Of a stretch of DNA of 43,533 nucleotides, positions 22,015-32,500 are shown in pieces. The stretch covers positions 1-43,533 of IMG/VR virus record IMGVR_UViG_3300042691_003122. One strand, 5' to 3'. The notes under the pieces are model-generated. The model made no database searches. It was given only the letters and a program-made list of their open reading frames with translations, and had not been told where the DNA came from. The translations under genes and the position numbers were made by a program. This DNA is from a virus. Each line of letters opens with the position of its first letter. Within the stretch, counting starts at the first letter, position 1.

Positions 22015-22359
22015 ATGATCAAGCGGATGATACGCAGGTGGCTGGGCATTGCGCCCGAGCCAGATTACTACGAGTCGAAACTCGTAGAGACACGCGAGGC
22101 CCACTCTGTACTGTCTGAGTCTGGCCCTGCCATCATGGCCTACCGGATTAGCAACGGCTACATCGTTCGGACCTTCGACCGGTCGCTTCTTAACAATACG
22201 ATGAAGATGCCCACGCTTACCTATTGCAAGGATCACAACGAGATCGCAGAACACATCGTTGCCGAGCAAGCCCGCTCCGCCCTTGGTGTCGGGCACCAGT
22301 ATGAACTCCCACTGACCAACGTACCCATCAAGGTTCCCGGTCGTCTTGGTCCCGTCTAA
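22015..22359 (+). CDS. Hypothetical protein, 114 aa
   Basis: Starts MIKRMIRRWLGIAPEPDYYE, a basic amphipathic N-terminus that may bind membrane or nucleic acid, then a globular alpha/beta part (IMAYRISNGYIVRTFDRSLL). Ends VPIKVPGRLGPV. Begins immediately after the preceding stop. No family recognised. Confidence 0.6.
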   Translation: MIKRMIRRWLGIAPEPDYYESKLVETREAHSVLSESGPAIMAYRISNGYIVRTFDRSLLNNTMKMPTLTYCKDHNEIAEHIVAEQARSALGVGHQYELPLTNVPIKVPGRLGPV

Positions 22360-22398
22360 CAAGCGTCTAACGTCAACACGCTCACTACAGGAGAACTT

Positions 22399-23388
22399 AT
22401 GAGCACGTCCCTTATTCCTTCCAACATCCAAGTCCCTGCCCACCTCGCTGCCCGCATCGGTCAGCAGTCGGCTCTGGCTGCCTCGCTGGCTGCCGGTCTG
22501 GCTCAGGGTGACAGCTACCCGCGCATCAGCCTCAAGGGGTCGCGCTTCCGCATCGTCGAGGGCAAGACCGAGACTGTACTCGACCAGACCAAGCTGAACG
22601 TGGTCATCGTCGGTGCCAACCCGCGCCTGTCCAAGACCTTCTACGCCAAGCAGTGGGACCCGAACGATGAGCCGAGCGGACCGGACTGCTTCTCGCTGGA
22701 TGGCATTGGCCCTGACGCCTCCGTCCAGAACCCTGAGAACGATCTGTGTGCATCGTGCCCGAAGAACGCTTGGGGTTCGAAGATCAGCCCGACCGGGCAG
22801 CAGATCAAGGCTTGCGCCGACCAGAAGCGCCTTGCCATCGTGGCGGCTGAGGACCCCACTGGTCCGGTCTATCTGCTTCAGGTCACGCCTGCTGCGCTCA
22901 AGGGTCTCAACCAGTACCAGAAGGAACTGACCGTTCGCGGTATCCCGGTGGAAGTGGTCAAGACCACGCTGTCGTTCGATACTGACGCCTCGTTCCCCAA
23001 GCTGAAGTTCGGTTTCGGTGGCTTCCTTGACGCTGAGACCCAAGCTGCTGTGGACGAACTGTTCGGTAGCGATCAGGTCCTTGAGATCACGGGTGAGAAA
23101 ACCGCCAGCCGCCCTGTCGAAGTCCCGGTTCAGGCCCAGCGGCCTGCGCCTGTTGCACCGAAGCCCGCTCCGGTCGAAGTCGTGGAGGAACCAGTTGCCC
23201 CTGCGCCTGAAGCGGCCACTCCGAAGCGTGGTTTCGGTGCAGCAAAGCCAGTGGCTGAAGAGGCTCCGGCTCCCAAGCCTGCGCCCAAGGCCAAGCCCGC
23301 GCCCGTAGCTGTGTCCGAAGGTGGTGACGCCATGTCACTGGCCGACGAGATCGCAGCGCTTGTTGGAGGTATGGATAGCGATGACTAA
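22399..23388 (+). CDS. Cys4 protein with Pro/Ala linker and acidic tail, possible ssDNA-binding protein, 329 aa
   Basis: Residues ~40-235 form a globular domain with SYPRISLKGSRFRIVEG, VVIVGANPRLSKTFYA and four cysteines (97, 117, 120, 139; LCASCPKNAWGSK and KACADQKRL) that could bind zinc. Residues ~238-310 are a Pro/Ala/Lys-rich flexible linker and the protein ends in a short acidic tip (GGMDSDD). Globular domain plus disordered linker plus acidic C-terminus is the layout of ssDNA-binding proteins such as SSB and T7 gp2.5. It lies just upstream of the HTH and primase-helicase genes. Similar proteins occur widely in phages without known function; the SSB idea is inference. Confidence 0.65.
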   Translation: MSTSLIPSNIQVPAHLAARIGQQSALAASLAAGLAQGDSYPRISLKGSRFRIVEGKTETVLDQTKLNVVIVGANPRLSKTFYAKQWDPNDEPSGPDCFSLDGIGPDASVQNPENDLCASCPKNAWGSKISPTGQQIKACADQKRLAIVAAEDPTGPVYLLQVTPAALKGLNQYQKELTVRGIPVEVVKTTLSFDTDASFPKLKFGFGGFLDAETQAAVDELFGSDQVLEITGEKTASRPVEVPVQAQRPAPVAPKPAPVEVVEEPVAPAPEAATPKRGFGAAKPVAEEAPAPKPAPKAKPAPVAVSEGGDAMSLADEIAALVGGMDSDD

Positions 23389-23662
23389 TACCGCAATCGA
23401 CTTCACCAAGGTGGAGGCACTGCGGAAGCACATGCTTCTGACTGTTCAGGACATGTCTGATCTCTTTGGCGTAACTCGTGCGACGTACTATGGTTGGCTG
23501 CGCGGTAAACCGATCCGCAAATCCAATGACGCGACTGTTCGGGTTATGCTAAAGAGGCTGCTCGCGGTTATGACGGAGCACTCATGGCCCATGCCGGAGG
23601 TGATCGCCGCAGACCAGAAGCAGAGGAAGGAGCGCCTCCAGCAGCTACTCAACCAAGACTGA
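23381..23662 (+). CDS. Small HTH (XRE/Cro-like) DNA-binding protein, 93 aa
   Basis: TVQDMSDLFGVTRATYYGWL (~22-41) is a clear helix-turn-helix with the pattern of XRE-type regulators; a basic GKPIRKSND turn and a helical C-terminus follow. Start at ATG 23381 overlaps the end of the preceding gene, with GGAGG upstream. It could regulate the early or replication genes or assist initiation; the dyads at 7639 and 7991-8208 are possible targets. Confidence 0.75.
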   Translation: MTNTAIDFTKVEALRKHMLLTVQDMSDLFGVTRATYYGWLRGKPIRKSNDATVRVMLKRLLAVMTEHSWPMPEVIAADQKQRKERLQQLLNQD

Positions 23663-23666
23663 ACTA

Positions 23667-23688
23667 GTGGGGGGAGCAATCCCCCCAC
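23667..23688 (+). other. GCAA-tetraloop hairpin before the primase-helicase gene
   Basis: GTGGGGGGA (23667-23675) pairs with TCCCCCCAC (23680-23688) around GCAA. Nine-bp perfect stem, GNRA loop, no T-run. It begins five bases after the HTH stop and ends 15 bases before the primase-helicase ATG, so it may protect mRNA or modulate translation. Confidence 0.6.
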
Positions 23689-23703
23689 GGACGCAGGGGC
23701 ATC

Positions 23704-26556
23704 ATGGACACTATAACATTTTTCGGGAAGGTGCTGCCATCTGAAGGTGTGTACGTCAGCGCACAACTGACGCCACGAGGGATGATCCACAAGTTCTACG
23801 ACTCAGTGGAAGACCTGACTCAGGCAGTACAATCCATCAGCCAGCGCGGCGGCAACGTGTACTATGCCGTCTCGTCAATGCAGGACAACTCAGAGCGCAG
23901 CCAGCGCAACACCCACCTTACCCAGACCCTGTTCATCGACGTGGACTGTGGCTCGGACAAACCCTATCCCACTTGGAAAGAAGGGCTGCTCGCCCTCAGC
24001 CAGTTCATATCCGCACTCCAGCTACCCAAGCCCATGATCATTCATTCGGGCAACGGGCTGCATGTGTATTGGATACTGTCCGAAGCGCTTGCGCCTGCGC
24101 AGTGGGGACCATTGGGTCTCGCACTCAAGGCAGCAGCCAAGGCGCATGGGTTCGAGATCGACATGAGCGTGCCGGGTGACAGCGCCCGATTGCTCCGCCC
24201 TGTAGGGACCATCAACCCGAAAGGCGGTGCCGAGGTCAGGCTACTGCTCGATGCACCTGCGGTGGATGCCGATGCGATGCGGGCCGCGCTCAGTGGTTTT
24301 GTTGTACAGACAGCGATGCCGACTCACTTCGGAGTTCCAACACGTACCAGTGCGTTATCACAAGCTCTCGCTGTCGATGCAGAGTTTCCTGACGCCAACC
24401 CGGATGCCGTTGCCTCCAAGTGCCAGCAGATCGCATGGGGTGTGGAGAACCAAGCCGAAGTCTCTGAGCCGTTCTGGTACGCCATGCTGGGCGTTGCCGC
24501 CTACTGCATCGACTCGGAGAACACCGCTGTCGCTTGGTCGAGCAAGCACCCTGACTACGACTACACCAAGACTATGCGCAAGATGGCGCACTGGAAGCAG
24601 TCGGTCACCGGACCAGCCACCTGCAAGAAGTTCATGGAAGAGCGCCCCGCAGGATGCAGGGGGTGTAAGTTCGCAGGTAAGATCACAGCACCCACCCAGA
24701 TCGGCGCACAGTTCAGCACCGTAGAGATATCGGAAGCCGCACCGGACAAGGTCGGTGCCTCCGTACCGCTACCACGCAGCTACAAGCGCACTGCCTCGGG
24801 CATCAAGCAGACTGTGGATGGCACTGACATCGACATCTGCCCGTTCGATATCTACCCCGTTGGCTACGGCAGGGACGAGTCGCTTGGGTATGAGACCGTC
24901 CGCTACCACTGGGATCGTAAGCACGCAGGCTGGCAGGAACTGACGCTGCGCCAAGCATTCCTCACGGACACACGTCTGCGTGAGTTCACAACTGCCGTCG
25001 CTGATCAGGGGATCGTCCTCAAGACAGAGAAGCAAACCGCGAGTTTCCAGTTTATGCTACGTTCGTACATGGACAAGCTGCGCGAGATGCGCGCGATGAC
25101 CAACCTCTATAACAGCATGGGGTGGAAGGACGAGTACAGGCAGTTCGTCCATGGCAACGCGCTCTACCGCCGCCACGATGATGGCACCGTCAGCAGGGAG
25201 AACATCACTCTCTCGACCAGCAGCCAGCGCCTTGGCGGGGAACTCTATGGTACATCTGGCAGCGAGCAGGAGTGGATCAACTTCACCTCCGTGTTGCAGG
25301 CAGCCAATATGCCAGCCCACATGTTTGCGCTTGGCTTCAGCCTCGCCACGCCGCTGATCGAACTGACCGGGCTTAATGGTCTGACCCTGTCGCTGTGCGG
25401 TCAGACTGGTACGGGTAAGACGCTGGGCCAACTCTGGCAGCAGTCGCTGTGGGGTGATCCGCAGAAGCTGCACTTCGCAGCCAAGTTCACGATGAACAGT
25501 CTGTACAACCGGCTTGGGTTCTACTGCAACCTACCGATGACCATCGACGAAGCGACCGTGGTTTCTGACAAGGAGATCGGTGACTTCCTCTACATGGTGA
25601 CGCAGGGCCGGGACAAGGCACGCCTCAACCGCAGTGCTGAGGAGCGGGAGACCAAGCGGTGGGCTACCGGTGTGACCATCTCTACCAACATCCCTTGGTC
25701 CACCAAGCTGACTGCCATGAATAGCGCGACGGATGCACAGTTGATGCGCTTGCTGGAAGTCACGGTCGATCCACACCCGGTATTCGCTGACGGTACGTCA
25801 GGTGGCCGCAAGATTTTCCAGTTCATCACCACCAACTATGGCTGGGTCGGTCCTCGGTTCATCGAATATCTGCTGGCGATGGGGCCGCTGGCTATCAAGG
25901 AGATGATCGACGAGGCGATGAACACGTTCCCACAGAGATATCCTGCTGAGTTCAGCGGTGAAGAACGCTATTGGGAGATCGCCATTGTCCTGACCGATCT
26001 GGCTCTGCGGATCGCCAAGGAACAGAACTGGATCAAGTTCGATCCGGCGATTGCCATCAACTGGGTGCTGGGTCAGACCGGAACCATCCGGCAGAACATC
26101 GTCTCCAACAAGATGGACAGCTTCGACATCCTATCGGAGTACCTCAACGACAACACCCGTCTGGCCCTCACGGTCATGCACACCTACGGGCAGCAGCCAG
26201 CCCCACTGTTCCAGCGGATGCCTCAAGGTGAAGTGCGGATACGCTATGACGTGCGGCGCAACCAGCCGAACGGGGTGTTTGACCATGGCACTGTGACGCT
26301 GGACCGGACCCACTTCCGTAGCTGGCTGTCGTCTCGTAACGTGGACTATCGCCAGATCACCCGAGACCTAGAGTCGGAGAACATCCTGCTCTCGGTCAAG
26401 AACAACAAGGCGTATCTGGGTAAGGGAACCGACATCAAGACCGGCCAGTCCTACGTCGTCCAGATCAACCTGTGCCACCCGAGACTGCGTGGTATCCTTG
26501 ATGAAGCCGATCAAGCCTACGACACGCAAGTGCTCGGGCAGTTGAAAGTGGTCTAG
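23704..26556 (+). CDS. Primase-helicase (AEP-like primase plus P-loop helicase), 950 aa
   Basis: Replicative primase-helicase. The N-terminal AEP/PrimPol-like part has FIDVDCGSD (~77-85, metal-binding Asp pair), HSGNGLHVYW (~114-123, the sGxH motif) and SARLLRPVGTINPKGG (~160). A Cys motif TCKKFMEERPAGCRGC (~305-321) could bind zinc. The C-terminal helicase has Walker A GQTGTGKT at 566-573 and Walker B MTIDEATV (~612-619), followed by an Arg-rich SAEERETKRWATG and ISTNIPW sensor-like segment; the layout is like DUF927-type phage helicases. It ends convergently with the giant late gene, sharing CTAG. Confidence 0.85.
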   Translation: MDTITFFGKVLPSEGVYVSAQLTPRGMIHKFYDSVEDLTQAVQSISQRGGNVYYAVSSMQDNSERSQRNTHLTQTLFIDVDCGSDKPYPTWKEGLLALSQFISALQLPKPMIIHSGNGLHVYWILSEALAPAQWGPLGLALKAAAKAHGFEIDMSVPGDSARLLRPVGTINPKGGAEVRLLLDAPAVDADAMRAALSGFVVQTAMPTHFGVPTRTSALSQALAVDAEFPDANPDAVASKCQQIAWGVENQAEVSEPFWYAMLGVAAYCIDSENTAVAWSSKHPDYDYTKTMRKMAHWKQSVTGPATCKKFMEERPAGCRGCKFAGKITAPTQIGAQFSTVEISEAAPDKVGASVPLPRSYKRTASGIKQTVDGTDIDICPFDIYPVGYGRDESLGYETVRYHWDRKHAGWQELTLRQAFLTDTRLREFTTAVADQGIVLKTEKQTASFQFMLRSYMDKLREMRAMTNLYNSMGWKDEYRQFVHGNALYRRHDDGTVSRENITLSTSSQRLGGELYGTSGSEQEWINFTSVLQAANMPAHMFALGFSLATPLIELTGLNGLTLSLCGQTGTGKTLGQLWQQSLWGDPQKLHFAAKFTMNSLYNRLGFYCNLPMTIDEATVVSDKEIGDFLYMVTQGRDKARLNRSAEERETKRWATGVTISTNIPWSTKLTAMNSATDAQLMRLLEVTVDPHPVFADGTSGGRKIFQFITTNYGWVGPRFIEYLLAMGPLAIKEMIDEAMNTFPQRYPAEFSGEERYWEIAIVLTDLALRIAKEQNWIKFDPAIAINWVLGQTGTIRQNIVSNKMDSFDILSEYLNDNTRLALTVMHTYGQQPAPLFQRMPQGEVRIRYDVRRNQPNGVFDHGTVTLDRTHFRSWLSSRNVDYRQITRDLESENILLSVKNNKAYLGKGTDIKTGQSYVVQINLCHPRLRGILDEADQAYDTQVLGQLKVV

Positions 26557-29500
26557 TACGAGAGGGTGTCGAACGCCCTCTCGATATCTTCGCGGCCAGC
26601 CTTGGGGACAGTACGCAGGGTGCGCTCCTTGGCCGGTCGCTGGGCTTCCTTGAGTGCGCGCATGGACCGGCGACGGAAGTCGGCAATCTCAAGCCCAGTA
26701 CCCTTGGCTCCCTTGTTCCAGCTATCCACTGCCTGCTCGATCTCACGGGCGCGGTCAGCGTTACCCTCCATCGTGGCCTTGATCCAAGCCTGACGGAAAC
26801 CTGCGACAACATCTCTCTGGTAGTCTGTCACGCGGGTAGCGACGCGAATCGCACTGTACTGCTGGGCCGCTTCGCTGGGATAGAACCCAAGCAGACGAGC
26901 AGCGATAACCCCAGCGTGGGCATCATCAGCCACGACATAACCACGACGATCCACGATGGCGTCAGACTTGGCATAGGCAACAGCGTCACCGGCTGCGCGG
27001 AGCATGGTCACTGGAGCCTCACGAGCCACATCGACCAACTGGATACGGTCAGAGAACGGTACCCGCATCAGGTCAGCAAAGAACTGGGCCGAGCCAATCA
27101 GGGCTGAAGGTGCAGGACCAGCGATGTCGGTAAGCTCACGGCCTACGTCCGCACCAGACAGGAGGATACCCGTGCCGGGGAAGACATTCCCCAGCGAGAC
27201 ACGGCCAGCGATGTCGGCAGGGACCGCCGAGTTGACCACACCTTGCAGGAAGTAGGGCGACATGCCGGGGAAGACACCATCGACGAACTTGGCGATCTCC
27301 ATGCGAATGCTGCCGACCTTGAACCCGAGAGCCTGAGCCAGCGTGTCGATCAGGTCTTCGAGGTCTTCAGCGAAGGGCAGGCCCTGCAAACCAGAGAGCA
27401 TCCACAGAGATGCCAGCATGGCGATCTTGCCGCCCCGCGACATGTTCGAGAACAACTGGATCGAGGTAGTCGGGAAGACCTTGTACATGTACAGGAACGA
27501 CTGGATACCCGAACGCCATGCCGGGGGGCGGTTAAGCACCGAGTACTCGCCCATGGTCAGGCTCAGGGCATCGACGGCAAAGCGGCGCGCTGCCTCTTTG
27601 GCCTTGGTCACGCTGCGACCACCAGCAATCTGGCGCTCATACTCAAGTCGATAGGCAGTGAGACCAAGCGTGCGGCGAGAAGCCTGCTCAGTCAGGTTGA
27701 ACGGCAGCATCCACCCGTCGATGAACTTGCGTGCAAAGCCCGACGATATCTGACCGCGAGCCGTGTTGATCAGCGCGTTGGTCTGCGCCGGGATCATGGC
27801 ACCCTCACGGATTTCGCGAGCGATGAACTCAGCCTCATGTGCTGCCAGCCCGTACTTGGTCTGGAGGTCCCTGCTCTTGGCCACGGCGTCGTAGAACTCA
27901 GCCGTGTTGGCCTTCATGTTAGTAATGCCCAGCGCACCGACTTGCTTGGCCGCGATGTGGAACTGAGCAACCGAAGGACCAAGACCGAAGCCACCGCCGA
28001 AGCCATTGCGGGGATTGTAGCTGGCAAGGAATGGCAGACCGTTGGTGTAGGCGCTGATCAGGTTGAGCGCACCAGTGGCGATAGAACCGCCAAGCTGCAT
28101 GATGCTGGTGGCCGCACGAACCCGCGAGACAACCTCGCCGCTTTCGAAGTTCGACTCGGTTACATCACGGTTCTCATCGAGGAACGATACCGTGCGCGAG
28201 GCTTCGTTGTAGAACTGGTTGGTCCGCTTCGGCTTACCCTTCGGGTTGGTCTGCTCGTACATGTACTTGTAACGAGCGTACTCACGCTCTGCGATGGCGC
28301 GCTCTTCCGCAGACAAGTTGGTGTTTTCAGCCGCAGCCTTGAGGTCGGCCAGCAGTTGGGCATCACCATTCCACAGACGCTGCGTGGACTCCATCGACAG
28401 GTTCATAAGCTCGCCCAACTGCGGACGCATGATCGTCTTGGAGATGGTCGAAGCACGCGAGTCTACATGGCGGGAGATCGCCTTGATGGCATCCGGGTCA
28501 GCGCCCGGAGTGAAGGCGCGCAGCAGGCGGTTACGTGCCGAACTGTTCTGCCGGGTCAGGGCAGTGACCACACGCTCAACTTCCTTCGGGGTCAGGACGA
28601 TATCAAGCTGGCGCAGGCCATACACAAACTCGTTGAGGTTCAGTTCCGGAGGGCCAGCGATGGCGTCGAGCGCCGTCTCGGGGACGGCCCGGAAGACCAC
28701 GGTCTGTTTGGTATACTCACCGGCATCCGGACTATAGGCATCGACCTCGTAGGTCTTGTCCTTGAAGATGTCATTGATGCCAGCGGCGATCTGCTGTGCC
28801 TCGCTCTGCTTTTCCACCTGCGAGTAGATAAGCTGCTCGCGATAGGCGTCAGCCAGACGAACGACCTTACCCGTGCGGGGATTGACCGCTTCGACACGGA
28901 CTTGGAACTGACCCTCACGCAGCAACGGGGTGTAGCCAGTGGCCAGCGTGCGCCGGGTGTAGAGGTCAGCGTCAGCGTTCGACACTTCCAGCATCAGGAT
29001 TTGCTTGACCCGGTTCTGGATGGTGAACTTGTTGTCGGCCCCGATCTTCAAACGAGCCTTAAACTCACGCAGCTTGGCGACCATATCATCAGCCGCCCTG
29101 CCCTCGAAGAACCGCGCAACCTCAGCAAAGTCCCGATCCTGACCAAGCGTCAGCGCCTTGTTGATGGCCACGACAAAGTCGTTACCGTTCTGCATGGCTT
29201 CAGCATTGAGCTTGGGATAGCCGCGCTCGTCGAAGGTGATGTCCGCTGTGTAGAGATCGTTGTACGTCTTGATGATGCGGCGCAGCAGATCACGCTCCGC
29301 GTTGGTCAGGCGCTTGTTCTCGACTAGTTCATCGAACTGCTTGAACGCGATCTTCTGGTCTTCGAACAGGCTCTGATAGCGGGCACGCAGAAGCTGAAGC
29401 TCCACGTCATTGACCGTCTCACGCAGGCTGACATACCCACGCCACTCGACGCTTTCTCTGGTCAGGCCGGGGATACCAGCAAAGCGCTCTTCGCGCGTGG

Positions 29501-32500
29501 TTCCGTCCGGAAGCTGGACCTCGTAGGTAAATCCATCGCGTGCCTGTTCGAAGGTGACCATGCCCTGCTTGATGAGCTTGTCGATCTCCGACTGGTTGGG
29601 GACCAGTTCGCCGTCCCTGAACTCATAGAGCGGAGGACCCTTGAGGTCCCGCAGGCTCTTGACCTTGCCGACAGCAAACCGCTGGGCGGCATACATCAGT
29701 TTGTTGATCGAGTCGGTCTGCTCCTCGGTCACCCCGAAGTACTTGCCGAACACGGCGACGTTAAACACTTCGGCGTTGCGCTCGTTGCTGGACACCCGGA
29801 TGCTGGACGTAAGGTCACGCGCCGCTTCGAGGATTTCCTCCAGTCGGTTAAGGCCGGGGTTAAGGCGCGAACGGAAGTTGGCGAGACTCAGGAACTCAGC
29901 CTTGAATCGGTCGAAGCGGTCGGTACTGTTGCCGACAGCGCCTTTCACAGTGGTCCACGCCTGCTCCCAGTTCAGCGGAGCGTTGGCGAGGTTATCCCGC
30001 ATCAGTTCAGCCGCACGGTTGTCTGCGTAGATATCTCCCACTGTGCTGAACCGTCCAGTGGACGCATAGCCCTTGCCATATTCCACGTCTTGCAGGTCAC
30101 CGAAGACCTTGGCCGTGTCGAACATGCTCGACTTGCCACTGCGGACGTATGCGCGTGAGTGCTTCAGGACGTAGCGCACCATCTCATCGCCGAACTTGAT
30201 GCCCAGCTTGTTGAGCGCGCCCTTGACGGCGTTCCAGACCCGAGCCACTACACTGGTATCGAGGACCGCAGCAAAGTCAGAGAGGTACTCTTCGACCGCT
30301 TCAGCCTTGGACTGACCATTGGCCACAGCGATATCCACATCGCTCCGGATTGCGGGGCTGGCCTTGTAGATCGCCTCCATGGCGGCGTTGAACTTGTTCG
30401 CCGGGATGATCCCGCGCAGACCGAAGTGACCAAGGGTTTCGTGGGCCAGCACGAAGTTGAGATGCTGCTGGTTGGCGATCCGGTCCGTGAAGATTACCAC
30501 GTTACCATCGCCGAACGAGTAACCCGCAGCCAGTGCGGTATCGAAGTCACCCTCGGGGCGGGCAGCCACAGCCTTGCGGTAGAGCGCCGGGTTCTTCGCC
30601 TTCATGTCCGCTTGGTTCTTGAACACCGCGACCTTGGGCTTGGTTGCCAGCTTCGATACGAACCGCGAGACGGCCATACGCAGCTTACCCACAGCAGAGT
30701 CAGCGCGATCAGGCTGGTTGAACGAGGCCAGAGCGAAGCGGCCTTCGTCTTCCTTCTTGGCGGACGGTGTGAAGAGGTCACCGACCTTGTCGAACTTGGC
30801 CTCGCCGTCTTCGGTGAAGTAGTCCTTCAGCGGGTAGCCATTGACCAGTGTGTCGCGGTCAGCCTCGTTGGTCTCAGCGTAGAGGTCCTCAAGCGCAAAC
30901 GGCAGGCTCGGGTATTCTTCCTTGGACATCGACGACTGCGAGAAGGTGAACGGACGCTCAAGGTTGAATACCTTCAGGTTGCTCGCCAGCAGCGCAGCCA
31001 GCTTGGACAGAGCCGTATCGGTAAGGACAGGCTTGCTCTCGTAGGTCGCCTTCTTGGTAACAGCGGGTTGCGGCTCAACCGCAAACATTTCTTCGGCCTG
31101 CGCCCGGAGTGCGTCGTCCTTGATCTTACCGAGGTTGGTGACCTTGTCCTTCGCCTTGGCCGGGAACGCCTTGGTCAGATCGTTGTCCAGCATGAACTGG
31201 AACCACGGACCATCAGCCGGGAGGGTGTCCTCGCGCAGCATGATATCGCGGAACGCCTTGGCCAGCGAGGGCTGGTGCCACTTGGAGATCGGTCCCTTGA
31301 GGAACTCACGCGCCTTGGTCTGGATCGCCTTGCGGCCTTCGACAGTGCCAGTGCTCAGACGCTCAAAGAACGCAAGCTCCAAGATGTCGTAGTATGCGTC
31401 ACGCACGTCGTCGCGGTTCGTCTTCGAGGTAGCTTCCTCAACGAACGTAATAGCGTCATCAATACGCGCAGCATCAGTCATCTCACCGCGAGCTACCGCA
31501 GGGGGAGGCGCAGCCTTCAGAACTTGAACAGCTTCTCGCGGTTGCTTCTGAACAGGTGCGGCTGCTTTTTCGGCTTTGACCGCTGGCTTGGCGACAGGCT
31601 TTCCGGAAGCCGCTGCAACTGCTCGTCCGACAGGCCGCTTGAGAGCTTCTCCGCGAGTTGCGGGTTGCTGCGCTGTAGGAACCGTAGCTGCTTTTGGCTT
31701 TTTAAGACCACTAGGTTTACCTCCTGTTGGCGGGGTGGGTGTAGGCGTGATGGCACCAGTGACCACTGTGCGCGGTGGGGTGCGAGTCAGACGTGCTTCG
31801 TTCTCGGCCTGTACCAGTTCGGTACGGATTTGCCGGAGATCATCGCGGGTAAGCTCACCAGCCTGCGCCATGTTGAGCGCATCGATCCACTGGTTCTGGA
31901 TTTCGGGGAGGAAGTTGGCAAACGGCTTGGGCCGACCGCGACCGGCAAGGGCGCGCCATTCCTCAGCAGCCTGTGCAGGGGTAGTACCAAACTCAGGTTC
32001 GGGCAAAAGCGTGCCCTCAGTACCGACCACTTCGAGGAACGGCTGCGACTCAGCAAGACGCTGCTGGAGGGTATTGAGACCCGTTACAGGAACACGCGCA
32101 GCCTGTGCTTGCTCGAACTGGGCCTGCCGCTGCGCGGCCATCTGCGCTTCCTGCTCACGCTGCTGAAGCGCCCGAAGCACAGGGTTGTCGGCGAGAGTCC
32201 CAGTGGGGGCAGCTTCGGGCTGGGCATAGCGGAACGGAGCCAGTCCGGTCTCGAACGGCAGGACATCTTGGATTTCGGTGGTCGGTGCAACCGGAGCCAC
32301 GCCAGTGGCGAAGGGTAATTCAAGCTGAGGCGAGGGACCTTCTGGCGCAACACCGAGATCAACACCCTCAAACATCTCCGGCTGCGTCGGAACCGCAGTT
32401 GGCGCGATAGGAGTCGGAGCGACACCGCCGCCACCGATAAGGGGAAGTTCACCTTGCTCCGGACCATAATAAGGTAGCCGCTTGAGCGGAGCCGGAAGTT

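Noticed and set aside
27243-29327. Long plus-strand open frame (694 aa) inside the giant late gene
   Set aside because: It is antisense to the 2,435-aa gene, has arginine/histidine/leucine-heavy composition and no motif or SD; typical of GC-rich antisense frames. Same for 30159-32318, 21286-23043 (minus), 2185-2997, 34640-35779 and 39148-40236.
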